A stretch of DNA of 64,000 nt from the NCBI RefSeq assembly GCF_008107645.1, contig NZ_SDGY01000001.1:1025630-1089629 (forward strand). The letters run 5' to 3'. Of this stretch, positions 1 through 10,271 are shown piece by piece. The DNA comes from Leuconostoc litchii. GTDB taxonomy: Bacteria > Bacillota > Bacilli > Lactobacillales > Lactobacillaceae. Position numbers and translations under genes: made by a program. The notes under the pieces are model-generated. The model did not search any database, was not told where the DNA came from, and saw nothing but the letters and a program-made list of their open reading frames with translations. How positions within the stretch are numbered: position 1 is the stretch's first letter; every line of letters starts with the position of its first letter.

Positions 1-2031
1 GGTTTGATTTTCATTCGAATTTTCTTCGTCTTGTTGTTCAAATCTCTTTTCAGCTTGTGAATCTTTCGCATCAGCAGCAGCTTTAGCTTCTTCAAATGAT
101 TTTGCTTTAGCAAGTTCTGTATCATCTTGAATATCTTTACGAGTAAATTTACCCGTTTCATAAATATCCTTAATTTGGCTTTCGTCCAATGTTTCAACTT
201 CGAGTAAAGCTTCAGCAATTGCTGTTAACTTCTCTTTATTTTCACGTAGGATGGCAATTGCATCATTAAAGGCCTCATTAGCCAATCGACGTACTTCTTC
301 ATCAATTAGACGGGCTGTTTCTTCAGAATAACCACGATTACCTGCTTGCTCCGCATAACCAACACTTGCATTTCCTTCAAGCTGTACCATACCTAGCTTA
401 TCAGACATTCCAAATGCTGTAACCATTTGACGTGCTAATCCAGTCGCCTGTTGGAAATCGTTCGACGCACCAGAACTTGCTTCATTAAACATAAATATTT
501 CTGCTGCACGACCACCCATTAAACCGGCAAGCTGTTCCTTAGCCTCTGAATACTTCAAATTATAACGATCGTTCTTTGGTGTCATTAATGCATAACCGCC
601 AATACGACCACGAGGTACAATAGTGACCTTTCGAACGACAGATGCTTCAGAACGAACTAATCCGACTAAAGCGTGCCCTGCTTCGTGATAAGCAGTCGTA
701 CGACGCTCTGATTCAGACATATTGTGATTCGTTTTTGCTGGACCCTGGAAAATGCGATCTTCAGCTTCATCGATATCTGCTGCATCAACCTTTTTCTTAT
801 TACGACGGGCCGCCAATAATGCAGCTTCGTTTAACAAGTTCTCCAAATCAGCGCCAACGTATCCCGGAGTTTGCTGTGCAATAGCCTTTAAATCAACATT
901 ATCAGCTAATGGCTTATTCTTAGCGTGAACATTCAAAATAGCTTCACGCCCTTTAACATCTGGTGCACCAACTAAAATCTTACGGTCAAAACGACCAGAA
1001 CGTAGCAAAGCTGGATCCAAAACATCAGAACGGTTAGTTGAAGCTAAAATAATCACGCCTTCAGAACCTTCGAAACCGTCCATTTCAATCAAAATTTGGT
1101 TCAGTGTTTGTTCACGTTCGTCATTTCCACCGCCCATACCAGTACCACGACGGCGACCAACAGCGTCAATCTCATCAATAAAAATTATTGCTGGAGCAGA
1201 TTTTTTGGCATTTTCAAATAAATCACGCACACGTGAAGCACCAACACCAACGAACATTTCTACGAAATCAGAACCTGACATTGAGAAAAATGGTACGCTA
1301 GCTTCACCAGCAACAGCTTTGGCCAAAAGTGTTTTACCTGTTCCGGGAGGGCCCTCAAGCAAAACACCCTTTGGTATACGGGCACCTAAATTCACAAACT
1401 TCTTTGGTGCTTTCAAGAATTCAACAACTTCAACCAGTTCTTGCTTCTCTTCTTCCGCACCAGCGACATCCGCGAAACGCACTTTGTTATCTTTAGGATC
1501 AGATGGCTTTGCTTTTGATTTACCAAAGCTCATCATGCCACCTTGACCACCTTTACCGCCACCAGCTTGATTCATCATAAGATAAAAGACAGCCACAATA
1601 AGCAGTACAGGTATTAGGGAAACTAACAGATTCAACCAAAATCCAGAATTTTCAGCTTGCTTGGTTACCAATTCTGTTTTTGTTTTTGCAGCAGCCTCAG
1701 TAACAGATTTCAGCGAAGCATCATTAGGCAATAACGTAGAGGTAAATTTTGTTACCTTCTGAGTCGGTTGCAAGAAACTAAGACCTGTATCTTTTGTGGC
1801 AGACTGTGCCTTTTTATAGGTACCCGTAACATTATAAATACTATTCCCAGGTTGTACGGTAATCGATTTTAGCTCTTTATTATTCAGTGCTTTAGTAAAT
1901 TCACTTGATGTAATAGTTTTTGTAGTTGACTTATCATTACCGAACAAGCCATAAACCATTCCTACAACAGCAAGAAAGATGAAGATATAGAATACACTGC
2001 TTCTTAGAAAGCCACCTTTGTTATTTTTCAT
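1..2031 (-). CDS. ftsH: ATP-dependent zinc metalloprotease FtsH (3' end outside window)
   Basis: Membrane-anchored AAA+ protease that degrades misfolded and short-lived membrane and cytosolic proteins. Translating the minus strand from the ATG at 2031 gives 677 codons still open at the window edge, so only the C-terminal tail is missing. I see a first membrane segment at about residues 14-31, an extracytoplasmic domain, a second membrane segment near 130-153, Walker A GPPGTGKT near 225, Walker B IIFIDEID near 280, and the zinc motif HEAGH near 447. The C-terminus in the window is rich in Glu, Gln and Asn, as usual in this family. GAGGA lies 6 nt before the start. It follows hpt and tilS in the same direction, the standard Gram-positive order. 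Confidence 0.97.
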   Translation of the reverse strand, partial: MKNNKGGFLRSSVFYIFIFLAVVGMVYGLFGNDKSTTKTITSSEFTKALNNKELKSITVQPGNSIYNVTGTYKKAQSATKDTGLSFLQPTQKVTKFTSTLLPNDASLKSVTEAAAKTKTELVTKQAENSGFWLNLLVSLIPVLLIVAVFYLMMNQAGGGKGGQGGMMSFGKSKAKPSDPKDNKVRFADVAGAEEEKQELVEVVEFLKAPKKFVNLGARIPKGVLLEGPPGTGKTLLAKAVAGEASVPFFSMSGSDFVEMFVGVGASRVRDLFENAKKSAPAIIFIDEIDAVGRRRGTGMGGGNDEREQTLNQILIEMDGFEGSEGVIILASTNRSDVLDPALLRSGRFDRKILVGAPDVKGREAILNVHAKNKPLADNVDLKAIAQQTPGYVGADLENLLNEAALLAARRNKKKVDAADIDEAEDRIFQGPAKTNHNMSESERRTTAYHEAGHALVGLVRSEASVVRKVTIVPRGRIGGYALMTPKNDRYNLKYSEAKEQLAGLMGGRAAEIFMFNEASSGASNDFQQATGLARQMVTAFGMSDKLGMVQLEGNASVGYAEQAGNRGYSEETARLIDEEVRRLANEAFNDAIAILRENKEKLTAIAEALLEVETLDESQIKDIYETGKFTRKDIQDDTELAKAKSFEEAKAAADAKDSQAEKRFEQQDEENSNENQT

Positions 2032-2058
2032 TGCATTTCCTCAATTCTTGTTCGAAGT

Positions 2059-2598
2059 TTATTTAGTATACACTTCTTTTTTCAAAATACCAACATAAGG
2101 TAAGTTGCGGTAGTGTTCTTCATAGTCCAGTCCATAGCCTACAACAAACTCATTACGCACATTAAAACCTGCATAATCTGCATCTACTTCAACTTTTCTA
2201 CCCTCAATTTTATCGAGCAAAGCTGCAACTTTAATTGACTTTGCACCACGTTCTGCTAGCAAGTTCTTCAAAAAGAGCAACGACTGTCCAGTATCAACAA
2301 TGTCTTCTAAAATAATAACATCTCTTCCCCGAACATCTGAACGAACGTCAGTAACCAAAGTAATTTCATCCGAACTTGCAACACCACCGTGGTAGCTAGA
2401 AATCTTAATAAATTCTAACTCAGCATATAAGTCTACTTCTCTTAACAAATCTGCTGTCCAAAGGTATGCCCCCTTAAGAACGGATAAAAATAACGGACTT
2501 ACACCCTTGTATTCTTGGGTGATTTGTTTTCCTAACCGTTCTGCTGCTTTTTTAATACTTTCTTGATCGTACAATACTTCTTGTATATCGTTATCCAC
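2059..2598 (-). CDS. hpt: Hypoxanthine-guanine phosphoribosyltransferase
   Basis: Purine salvage enzyme that converts hypoxanthine or guanine plus PRPP to IMP or GMP in the cytoplasm. The 179-residue protein has the family's usual length. Its PRPP-binding loop VIILEDIVDTGQSL lies near residues 94-107, followed by the conserved C-terminal region around VGYGLDYEEHYRNLPY. The start is a GTG directly after the tilS stop codon, with GAGGA 7 nt upstream inside the end of tilS, so the two are translationally coupled. In Bacillus and lactic acid bacteria hpt also sits between tilS and ftsH, and HprT can pair with TilS there; that partnership is known of the family and not visible here. Confidence 0.96.
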   Translation of the reverse strand: MDNDIQEVLYDQESIKKAAERLGKQITQEYKGVSPLFLSVLKGAYLWTADLLREVDLYAELEFIKISSYHGGVASSDEITLVTDVRSDVRGRDVIILEDIVDTGQSLLFLKNLLAERGAKSIKVAALLDKIEGRKVEVDADYAGFNVRNEFVVGYGLDYEEHYRNLPYVGILKKEVYTK

Positions 2599-3891
2599 TT
2601 AGGTTTCCTCAATTTGACATACGAACCAATATGGCCGTGTATTTTCTTTATCAGCAAAATCTGCATTAACACGCCAATGATTATTACGTAAATGTACCGC
2701 AATAATTTCATCATCACCTGTTGTAAGAACCCACAGCATAGTACGTTCTTGCACTGTCAATTTCTCATCGATTGCTAGACGCCGTAAATTTTTATGTCCG
2801 TTTATGAGAGCAATTTTATCACTCGTCTTCGCCGGACGCAAGAGTAGATATGGCGAGGAATCAGCAAGCTGAAATTTGACAAATGAATGACTATTTTTAG
2901 GAACTGTATCAGTCCATAAAAATGCTGTTTTTGCAAGAGAATGCCACTGATTCAATTTTAACATAACTGATGGTAAAACTTCTGCGATATTTTTTTGTTT
3001 TTGTATGGTGAAATGCTGATAACTTTTTATAAACTGAAAATTATCTGCTAAATCTACACGCCCGTTTGGTTTACCACGATTATTGATTAATGCGATAATT
3101 TGCTTAATTTGGCGTTCTTTAATGTTGAATAAATTATGATCATTCAACCAATATTTTAAGGTAGGTACTTGCCAAAGCAAAGGAATAGCCTGCCAATTTT
3201 CAATATCAGCAGCATATATTTTAGCTTGTTGCTCAATTAGCTGTTGTTGATTGCCAATCTGAACAGCCATATTATTAATGTGATGAATGGCCTGTCGATT
3301 AATTTTCTTTAATTTAGGTAAGATATCATTACGCAGTAAATTTCTTGGTGTATAATTCACATCAAAATTCGTTTTGTCTTGTCGCCATGGCAAATGATAT
3401 TTTTGTGCATAAGTAATCAATTCTTGCTTAGTTATTAACAAAAATGGTCTGACTATTTTTTTATTTTTTTCTTGCATACCAGCCATTTGACTGAGTTGTC
3501 CACCACGTAACATTTTAAGCAACACAGTTTCAGCTTGATCATCAGCATGATGACCCACAACAACAGTGTCAGTATGATACTGTTCTGCTAGCTCTTCAAA
3601 AAATTTATACCTAAATATTCTAGCTGCTTTTTCAACGCCATGCTTCGGAATTTGTTGCCATATTCTTTGCTCAAATGTTGCATCTACGCGATTAGCTAAT
3701 GCACTGACAAATTTCGCATCTTCATCACTTTCTTCACGTAACTTGTAATTCACGTGAGCAATCACTAATTTTGTATTAATTGTTGACAGTGCTTCTACTA
3801 ACACCACTGAATCAACACCGCCAGAAACGGCTACAATAATGGTTTCTGGCCATTCATACTCTTGAATTGTTTTCAAAATTTTTTCAGTCAT
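2599..3891 (-). CDS. tilS: tRNA(Ile)-lysidine synthetase TilS
   Basis: Modifies C34 of the AUA-reading tRNA-Ile to lysidine using ATP and lysine; essential in most bacteria. The PP-loop motif SGGVDS is close to the N-terminus, followed by the GHHADDQAETVLL region typical of the N-type ATP pyrophosphatase fold, then the C-terminal TilS domains; total about 430 residues. The start is uncertain. The ATG at 3891 gives a natural N-terminus (MTEKILKTIQEYEW) but has no adjacent ribosome-binding site. An in-frame GTG at 3906 would add five residues but lies inside a hairpin (3903-3917). An AAGGA at 3919-3923 sits just upstream of that hairpin, so folding would bring it near the ATG; I prefer 3891. 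It overlaps no neighbour and is coupled to hpt downstream. Confidence 0.93.
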   Translation of the reverse strand: MTEKILKTIQEYEWPETIIVAVSGGVDSVVLVEALSTINTKLVIAHVNYKLREESDEDAKFVSALANRVDATFEQRIWQQIPKHGVEKAARIFRYKFFEELAEQYHTDTVVVGHHADDQAETVLLKMLRGGQLSQMAGMQEKNKKIVRPFLLITKQELITYAQKYHLPWRQDKTNFDVNYTPRNLLRNDILPKLKKINRQAIHHINNMAVQIGNQQQLIEQQAKIYAADIENWQAIPLLWQVPTLKYWLNDHNLFNIKERQIKQIIALINNRGKPNGRVDLADNFQFIKSYQHFTIQKQKNIAEVLPSVMLKLNQWHSLAKTAFLWTDTVPKNSHSFVKFQLADSSPYLLLRPAKTSDKIALINGHKNLRRLAIDEKLTVQERTMLWVLTTGDDEIIAVHLRNNHWRVNADFADKENTRPYWFVCQIEET

Positions 3892-3896
3892 ATATG

Positions 3897-3918
3897 AAAA
3901 AGACACCCGTTGGGTGCT
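3897..3918 (-). terminator. Hairpin with short U-run between divIC and tilS
   Basis: On the minus strand a 6-bp stem (GCACCC/GGGTGT, last pair G-U) with a 3-nt loop is followed by CTTTTTC. It looks like a weak intrinsic terminator or attenuator directly after the divIC stop, yet it also overlies the tilS translation start region. It could limit tilS expression or structure its initiation site. Confidence 0.5.
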
Positions 3919-3921
3919 TCC

Positions 3922-4320
3922 TTAATTATTATCAGATGGCAAGTTATAAACAATTTCGCCTTGTTTAGAATAACCATATTTATCACGTAGCAATTGTTGT
4001 AAATAGGTCGCGTCTTTTAAACGCTTTGTATCTGCTGTTAAGTCAGCATTTGTCTTTTGTACTTTTTCTAAACGGTTCTGTGTATTCGTGAGTTCTTGGT
4101 TAGCAGTATGTAATTTCACTTGGGCGATTAATAATTGGACAACAAAAATCATCGCAATCAGGCCACCAAAGAAGAGAATCTTTTTTTCTCGACGCATGTG
4201 CGCTTTTCTGTAATGTTTCGCTGCTTTTACATTGGAACGCTCTGAATCTTTAATCTCACGTGCAATTGCTGGATGCAACGGTGTAATATTTGATTGTCTT
4301 CTTTTGAGATTACCCGCCAT
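3922..4320 (-). CDS. divIC: Septum formation initiator DivIC/FtsB-like protein
   Basis: Bitopic cell-division protein expected to join FtsL and DivIB in the divisome. The 132-residue protein has a basic cytoplasmic N-terminus (about residues 1-47), a single membrane segment at about 48-67, and a heptad-like coiled coil at about 70-105, ending in a short extracellular tail. This is the DivIC layout and size. It lies between an S4-domain gene and tilS, the position of divIC in Bacillus and lactobacilli. No good ribosome-binding site precedes the ATG. A TATAAT lies only 5 nt before the start, so initiation on a very short leader is possible but unproven. Confidence 0.9.
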   Translation of the reverse strand: MAGNLKRRQSNITPLHPAIAREIKDSERSNVKAAKHYRKAHMRREKKILFFGGLIAMIFVVQLLIAQVKLHTANQELTNTQNRLEKVQKTNADLTADTKRLKDATYLQQLLRDKYGYSKQGEIVYNLPSDNN

Positions 4321-4403
4321 AATGAATTATACCTATATTGTCATTTTGTCATGTTCTTTATCATTTTACAACAATATTTAAACTAACTTAAACAATTTGA
4401 TTA

Positions 4404-4685
4404 CTATTCATCCCCAACTTTACGAAAATCTTGTTCATACTTCTCACTAACTATCTCATACATATCAGCAGATTCTTCTTTTTTGGTGGTTTCAACAATT
4501 TTCAAAACCTTAGCTGTCAATGTTTTGTTTCCAAAACGTATTTCTAATTCATCATTGGTTGAAACATCTGATGACGACTTGGCTACTTTACCATTAATAG
4601 AAATACGACCTTGGTCAGCAATTTCTTTAGCAACAGTTCGTCGCTTAATTAGTCTCGAAATTTTAAGATACTTATCTAAACGCAT
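4404..4685 (-). CDS. rqcP: S4-domain RNA-binding protein RqcP (YabO/Hsp15 family)
   Basis: Small RNA-binding protein of the ribosome quality-control pathway, which in Firmicutes helps RqcH add alanine tails to stalled nascent chains on 50S subunits. The 93-residue protein begins with an S4 fold, [20 protein letters not shown], followed by the conserved [15 protein letters not shown] strand region. The acidic C-terminal extension is typical of YabO. AGGAG lies 6-7 nt before the ATG. Gene order mfd-rqcP-divIC matches other Gram-positives (yabO-yabQ-divIC minus the sporulation genes). Confidence 0.9.
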   Translation of the reverse strand: MRLDKYLKISRLIKRRTVAKEIADQGRISINGKVAKSSSDVSTNDELEIRFGNKTLTAKVLKIVETTKKEESADMYEIVSEKYEQDFRKVGDE

Positions 4686-4719
4686 ATTTTTTCTCCTACT
4701 TTTATGTTATTATGCTGAG

Positions 4720-7700
4720 TTAATCCACTAATCTGCTTGTCATCTTATCGATAACCGCTAACAGGAAGCGATATAAAATATTTAGCCATATACTACTTTC
4801 AGCTACATCATTAACAGTAAATATAACCTGTAAGTTCTTATTCTCTGTTCGTACAGCTGCCTTTAATGGAACGTCTACCATTGCTTCAAATATTGTTTCG
4901 CCAGACAACTTTTGTGTAGCTTCATCGTTAAATGTAATAGCCAATTGTTTCTTTTGACGTCTGATGTTGACAATTTGTGCTTGGTCAGCCAATTGTTTAA
5001 TTTGTCCTACTAACAATAACCTAGCAACTTCATCCGGCATATCACCAAACCGATCAAGCATATCAGCCTCTATGTCTTCAAATTGTTCATCTGTTCTAGC
5101 TTGTCGAACACGAGTATATAATTCAATTTTTTGTGCATTATCACTAACATATTCATCTGGTAAATAAGCTAAGACACCTAAAATCAACTCCGCATCAGTT
5201 TCTTTTTTATTCGTTTCAACTTGTTTCCCTTGCTTTTTTGCCACAGTATCTTTCAGCATTTGGGTATACATATCATAACCAACCGAATCAATGAATCCAT
5301 GCTGCTGTTTCCCAAGTAAATCCCCTGCTCCACGAATACTCAAATCACGCATAGCAATTCTAAATCCAGAGCCTAATTCAGTGAAATCCCGAATCGCTTC
5401 TAAACGTTTCTCGGCCTCTTCTGAGGGTGTTCTAGTAAAAGGATAAGTAAAATAAGCATACGCTAGGCGCGTAGAACGCCCTACTCGCCCTCGAAGTTGA
5501 TATAGTTGCGCCAATCCCATATGGTCGGCATTTTCAACAATTAAAGTATTAGCGTTTGGAATATCAACACCTGTCTCAATAATTGTCGTAGTGACCAAGA
5601 CATCATATTGACCGTTCAAAAAATCATATAAAATACTTTCTAGTTGCGTTTCTGACATTTGTCCATGAATAGCAGCAACATTTGCTGACGGTACTAATTC
5701 TTCAATCTGATTAACGACGCGATCCAAATCCGCAACACGGTTATGCAAATAGAATACCTGTCCATTACGCGCAATTTCTTTTTCAATCGCATCACGAACG
5801 ACCTTCCAATCCATAGTCATGACATAGGTCTGAATTGGATATCGGTTAGCTGGTGGTGTCTCAATTACTGATAAATCTCTTGCACCAACCATAGCCATAT
5901 TTAGTGTACGTGGAATCGGTGTGGCCGTTAAAGTTAAAACGTCAACGCTCGTTCTCAGTTGCTTCAATCTTTCCTTATGTTTTACACCAAATCGTTGTTC
6001 TTCATCAATCACCAACAAGCCAAGATCAGAAAAACTGACATCTTTACTTATTAAACGATGTGTACCAACAACGACATCAATTTCATGTTTTTTAAGCTGC
6101 TCAATTACTATTTTATTCTGAGCTGGTGTTTGGAAACGACTTAATACGCCAATATTAATTTCTGGAAAGTCACTAAATCTAGCCAACATTGTCTCATAAT
6201 GCTGTTGCACTAAAATTGTGGTTGGTGCTAAGAATGCAACTTGTTTGCCAGCATGAGCAGCTTTAAATACTGCTCGCAAAGCAACTTCAGTTTTACCAAA
6301 ACCAACATCTCCAACCAATAAACGATCCATTGGTCGTAATTTTTGCATATCTATTTTTATTTCTTCAATACTACGAATTTGGTCAGGTGTTTCCGGATAG
6401 CCAAAGGCCGTATCGAACTTAATCTGGGCTTTGTCATCTGGCGGAAAAGCATATCCTTGTTGTGCTTCACGTTCAGCATATAATGCTAGCAAATCATCAG
6501 CAATATCTTCAATCTTAGCAGCAACTTGTCGTTTAGTTTTAGCCCATTCGCTGCCACCTAACTTATTTAATTTAGGTTTTTTAGCTACATCTGAGGCACC
6601 AACATATTTTTGAATCAAATTAAGCTGCGTGACAGGGATGAATATTTTAGCATTTTGTTGATAGGCAATTGAAAGGTAATCTTGCTTTCCACCGTCTACT
6701 GCTATAGTTTGTAATCCTTCATAGCGCCCAATACCGTGATTCACATGAACAACGTAATCACCAACATTCAATTCACTATAAGATTTTAGTCGTTCAGCAT
6801 TAGTAATTTTTCGTGTTCGAGGTGCAGCACGTTTAACTTGTGCAAACAATTCACGTGTTGTTAAAACTGTTAGGTGTAACTTGGGCCATTCAAATCCTGC
6901 TGATAAATCTCCAGACATTAATTGCACTTGGTTTGGTAAAATGTTCTTTGTTTCATTAATTGGTATAGCTAGATCAGATAAACTCATCCTAAAATCTGCT
7001 CTTCGTTTAGCATCAGGTATAAGTAAAATCATTGTATGTCCTGATTCTTGCGCATATACTAAATCATTTTTCAATGCTGGTATTTGACCATAATACTGAT
7101 TAGCTGGACGTGTCGTAATTTCTACCACATTTGTAAATTTAATTCTATTTAGGCCACGTTGAAAATTAGCTAAATAAAGTGTGGGTCGTTGGTTATAAGT
7201 AATTAATTCAGAAAAATCTGCACGCCAAATTTGATTAGGCAATACTTGATAAGTAGCTATTTGCTGTTCAAGCCATTCTTGGTTGCGATTCACTTGCTGA
7301 AGTCGCGTCTCTAATAGTCGTGTATATTCATCAATTATAATTAGTGCATCATTGCTAAAATAATCTAATAATGTTGTTTCCCCTTCAAAAAAATGCTTTG
7401 CATATGGCAGTAGTATACTCGCGCGTTCTCGTTCATTCAGCATGTGCTGCGTGGCAGCAAAACCGTCTGTAGCATGTTTTTTGTCAACACCATTCAGATT
7501 TGCACGGTATTTATTAAAATCAGTTTCAATCGCTAGCTTTGCTTGGCTATATTGCTCTTCTGACACAATGAAATCTGTGGCTGGTTCAATTTGAATTTCC
7601 TCAAAATTATTCGTACTCTTTTGTGTAGTAACATCAAAACTTTTTATTTGATCAAGTTCATCATCAAAAAAATCTAACCGGATCGGATCATCAAAAGTGG

Positions 7701-8247
7701 CTGGATAAATGTCGATAATTGAACCACGATGTGCAAATTCGCCTGGCGTTTGTACTAATTTTGTGGGTGTATATCCCATCATTATTAGTATCTTTTTTAT
7801 CTCGTCAAGACTATAATTATCGCCAATTCTGACACTTAAATGTGCTTGCTGTAATATTTTTTGCTGAGGTAATAAACGCTCAACACCAGCCAAACTTGTT
7901 ACAATTATAATTGGTTTATGCTGTTCTATCGCCAACAGTGTTTGGACTCGTTGTAGTCGTAACTCCGCAGAACTAATCGCCATTTCTGTAGCAATTGATT
8001 CTTCTGCTGGAAAATTATAAACAACATCTCCCAGTAAACTGGAGACATCATCAAAAAATTGGTCTGCATGCACTTGTGTATCCGAGACAATTAACATAGG
8101 TCGCTGATTCTTACAATACAATGCAGCAATACTAGCTGCGCGAGCGCTACCATTCACGCCTAAAAGCAACTGTGTCGTTTGCGCAGTTGCTTCATTATCA
8201 AGCTTTTCAATTGTTGTTGTTTGACTTAAAAAATCTATTAAACTCAT
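4720..8247 (-). CDS. mfd: Transcription-repair coupling factor Mfd
   Basis: SF2 translocase that displaces RNA polymerase stalled at DNA lesions and recruits UvrA. At 1175 residues it has the expected size. The N-terminal third is UvrB-like; a CarD/RID-type RNA polymerase-binding region is near residues 490-560 (NVGDYVVHVNHGIGRYEG). The helicase core carries Walker A GDVGFGKTEVALRA and the DEEQ box VIDEEQRFGVKHKERL, then QLRGRVGRS in motif VI, and the C-terminal regulatory domain. It starts 2 nt after the pth stop, so the two are coupled. The window also encodes its partners UvrA and UvrB. Confidence 0.97.
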   Translation of the reverse strand: MSLIDFLSQTTTIEKLDNEATAQTTQLLLGVNGSARAASIAALYCKNQRPMLIVSDTQVHADQFFDDVSSLLGDVVYNFPAEESIATEMAISSAELRLQRVQTLLAIEQHKPIIIVTSLAGVERLLPQQKILQQAHLSVRIGDNYSLDEIKKILIMMGYTPTKLVQTPGEFAHRGSIIDIYPATFDDPIRLDFFDDELDQIKSFDVTTQKSTNNFEEIQIEPATDFIVSEEQYSQAKLAIETDFNKYRANLNGVDKKHATDGFAATQHMLNERERASILLPYAKHFFEGETTLLDYFSNDALIIIDEYTRLLETRLQQVNRNQEWLEQQIATYQVLPNQIWRADFSELITYNQRPTLYLANFQRGLNRIKFTNVVEITTRPANQYYGQIPALKNDLVYAQESGHTMILLIPDAKRRADFRMSLSDLAIPINETKNILPNQVQLMSGDLSAGFEWPKLHLTVLTTRELFAQVKRAAPRTRKITNAERLKSYSELNVGDYVVHVNHGIGRYEGLQTIAVDGGKQDYLSIAYQQNAKIFIPVTQLNLIQKYVGASDVAKKPKLNKLGGSEWAKTKRQVAAKIEDIADDLLALYAEREAQQGYAFPPDDKAQIKFDTAFGYPETPDQIRSIEEIKIDMQKLRPMDRLLVGDVGFGKTEVALRAVFKAAHAGKQVAFLAPTTILVQQHYETMLARFSDFPEINIGVLSRFQTPAQNKIVIEQLKKHEIDVVVGTHRLISKDVSFSDLGLLVIDEEQRFGVKHKERLKQLRTSVDVLTLTATPIPRTLNMAMVGARDLSVIETPPANRYPIQTYVMTMDWKVVRDAIEKEIARNGQVFYLHNRVADLDRVVNQIEELVPSANVAAIHGQMSETQLESILYDFLNGQYDVLVTTTIIETGVDIPNANTLIVENADHMGLAQLYQLRGRVGRSTRLAYAYFTYPFTRTPSEEAEKRLEAIRDFTELGSGFRIAMRDLSIRGAGDLLGKQQHGFIDSVGYDMYTQMLKDTVAKKQGKQVETNKKETDAELILGVLAYLPDEYVSDNAQKIELYTRVRQARTDEQFEDIEADMLDRFGDMPDEVARLLLVGQIKQLADQAQIVNIRRQKKQLAITFNDEATQKLSGETIFEAMVDVPLKAAVRTENKNLQVIFTVNDVAESSIWLNILYRFLLAVIDKMTSRLVD

Positions 8248-8248
8248 T

Positions 8249-8815
8249 TTATCCGTTATATTTATTACTTAATTCAGGCGTTGTAGCCCCTTGAATCCAA
8301 TCTTCGATGGCTTGTGTACTACGATTTAACATTTGTTCTACTTCTGGTTTTTCTGCTGTTGTAAACTTTCCCAAAACGTAATTAATGACCGTATTTTGCT
8401 CATGTAAAGGATGACCTAGTCCAAACTTCAGACGTAAAAATGATTGTGAATTAGTATGTGCTATGATACTCTTTAATCCATTATGACCACCAGCAGAACC
8501 TTTATCGCGAAGACGCATTTTACCGAAAGGCATATCCATATCATCAACCAAAATCATGATGTCATCAATATTCCCATCATAATAATCTAAAATAGCTCGC
8601 ACAGCTTGACCCGATTCATTCATATAAGTTGTTGGCTTAATAAGCATGACCGATTCACCATGAATAGTTGCTTTAGCAATTGTTGAAAATTGCTTACTTG
8701 GAGAAAATGACAAATCATGAGCTGTGGCAAAATTGTCCACAGCCATAAAGCCGATATTATGCCTTGTTTGATCATATTTTCCACCAATATTTCCCAGTCC
8801 AAATATAAATTTCAC
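8249..8815 (-). CDS. pth: Peptidyl-tRNA hydrolase
   Basis: Cleaves peptidyl-tRNAs released from ribosomes and recycles tRNA. I place the start at the GTG at 8815, giving 188 residues that begin VKFIFGLGNIGG; an AGAGGA lies 7 nt upstream. The longer ATG frame from 8872 would add 19 residues unlike the family and has no ribosome-binding site. The catalytic His is in TRHNIGF and the conserved Asp in VDDMDMPFGKMRLR, followed by the glycine-rich GSAGGHNGLKS. Order pth-mfd is standard. The stop codon is 2 nt from the mfd ATG. Confidence 0.95.
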   Translation of the reverse strand: MKFIFGLGNIGGKYDQTRHNIGFMAVDNFATAHDLSFSPSKQFSTIAKATIHGESVMLIKPTTYMNESGQAVRAILDYYDGNIDDIMILVDDMDMPFGKMRLRDKGSAGGHNGLKSIIAHTNSQSFLRLKFGLGHPLHEQNTVINYVLGKFTTAEKPEVEQMLNRSTQAIEDWIQGATTPELSNKYNG

Positions 8816-8939
8816 GTCTCTATTCCTCTTAAAATATTCTAAATAATCTAACATCCAGTATACCACGCACATGCCTTAATTTTGTGTTATCATATTGTAT
8901 GGCTGTTTCATGATAAAAAAATTAGATTAGGACACAATA

Positions 8940-9584
8940 ATGTTTCAAAAATCTCTAGTAATCCCTAAATCAAAATTAACTACCGTAACTGAGAATGCAA
9001 CCATTCAAGAAGTTTACGATATTTTCAATGCACCAGAAAATGCGCATACACGTACTATGCCTATTCTTGATGAATCAGGAAAGCTCTTTCGTGGTAATAT
9101 CTATAAACAACACGTCTTTGAACATATTGCTAAAGGCGAAAATATGAATCTACCTGCAACAGCCATCATGCGTAACTCTACTAAATTTATCTATACAACT
9201 AGTAAATTTTATGAAGTATTTTTCGCTATAAGAGACTTGCCATTTATAGCTGTCTTAGATGAAAATCATCAATTCTATGGTATTTTTACACACGACGCTT
9301 TGATGGACTTATTATCACAAAGTTGGTCAGTTCGTTCTGGTAGTGTTGCAATCGCTGTCCAGACACATAACACACAGGGCGACCTCAGTAAGATTTCAAA
9401 AATCATCACACGATACTCAAATATAGAATCCTTACTTACGCTTAAATCAGATTTCAAGCCATTAACCGTGTTATTCACACTTCCCTTATCAGTTGATAGT
9501 GATCAATTACATAAATTGATCACTCACTTGGAAAAAAAAAGGTACCAAGTTTCCAGTATTGAAAACTTAAATCAGTTTAAATAA
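8940..9584 (+). CDS. CBS-domain protein with C-terminal ACT-like domain (CbpA/AcuB type)
   Basis: A 214-residue cytoplasmic protein with two CBS motifs: the first spans about residues 8-68, the second about 75-128 (IAVLDENHQFYGIFTHDALMDLL is the recognisable strand-helix end). A C-terminal region from about 140 resembles an ACT domain. CBS pairs usually bind adenine nucleotides or c-di-AMP; the ligand here is not evident. An AGGA lies 7 nt before the ATG. It is the only plus-strand gene in the first 37 kb, divergent from pth and convergent with clpP, with a shared terminator in between. Function is inferred only at family level. Confidence 0.82.
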   Translation: MFQKSLVIPKSKLTTVTENATIQEVYDIFNAPENAHTRTMPILDESGKLFRGNIYKQHVFEHIAKGENMNLPATAIMRNSTKFIYTTSKFYEVFFAIRDLPFIAVLDENHQFYGIFTHDALMDLLSQSWSVRSGSVAIAVQTHNTQGDLSKISKIITRYSNIESLLTLKSDFKPLTVLFTLPLSVDSDQLHKLITHLEKKRYQVSSIENLNQFK

Positions 9585-9594
9585 ACATTATAAA

Positions 9595-9634
9595 AAATAC
9601 CCTACAAGTCATTTTCAACTTGCTAGGGTATTTT
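9595..9634. terminator. Bidirectional intrinsic terminator between CBS gene and clpP
   Basis: An inverted repeat with arms AAAATACCCTA and TAGGGTATTTT, extended by CAAG/CTTG with a one-base bulge, has A-runs and T-runs on both flanks. It can end the convergent CBS and clpP transcripts. Confidence 0.85.
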
Positions 9635-9643
9635 AGATTGTTG

Positions 9644-10246
9644 TTACTTAGTCGCTGGCTTTTCACCGGATTTAGTTAAAATACCATCAATAAATCCGTA
9701 TTCTAGGGTTTCTTCAGCACTCATCCAATTATCACGTTCTGTATCACGTCCAATTGTTTTCAAATCTTTACCAGACGCATCAGCCAAAATTTTATTTAAC
9801 TTTGCACGTGTTTTGGTTAACTGTTCAGCAATAATAGCCATGTCAGTTTGTTGCGTTCCACCGGCTGCACCACCCATTGGTTGGTGAATTAAATATTCAG
9901 CATTAGGCAACATAAAACGATGTCCTTTTTCACCTGATGCAGCAATGATTGTTCCCATCGAAGCAGCTAATCCCATAACAATAGTAGTTACCGGTGCTTT
10001 AATGAAATTCATCGTGTCAGTAATTGAGAGTCCCGCTGTAACTGATCCTCCAGGTGAGTTGATGTACATAGAAATTTCTTTTGTTGGATCTTGTGCTTCC
10101 AAAAATAACAATTGTGCAACAATTGATGTTGCCATGCCATCTTCAACTTCACCTTGTACCAAAATAATCCGATCTTTTAACAAACGTGATGGTAAATCAT
10201 AGTTTTCACGTCCATTAGCAGTTTGTTCAATAACTCCAGGCCACAT
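9644..10246 (-). CDS. clpP: ATP-dependent Clp protease proteolytic subunit
   Basis: Serine peptidase that forms the tetradecameric barrel used by ClpC, ClpX and ClpE. It has 200 residues, the usual size. The catalytic triad is visible: Ser in [14 protein letters not shown], His in [14 protein letters not shown], and Asp in [16 protein letters not shown] lies 7 nt upstream of the ATG. A CIRCE element 56 nt upstream (10302-10328) points to HrcA control. It ends in a terminator shared with the CBS gene. The gene follows whiA in the same direction but has its own regulatory region. Confidence 0.97.
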   Translation of the reverse strand: MWPGVIEQTANGRENYDLPSRLLKDRIILVQGEVEDGMATSIVAQLLFLEAQDPTKEISMYINSPGGSVTAGLSITDTMNFIKAPVTTIVMGLAASMGTIIAASGEKGHRFMLPNAEYLIHQPMGGAAGGTQQTDMAIIAEQLTKTRAKLNKILADASGKDLKTIGRDTERDNWMSAEETLEYGFIDGILTKSGEKPATK

Positions 10247-10271
10247 ATATTTTACCTCATATCTTAGAGTG

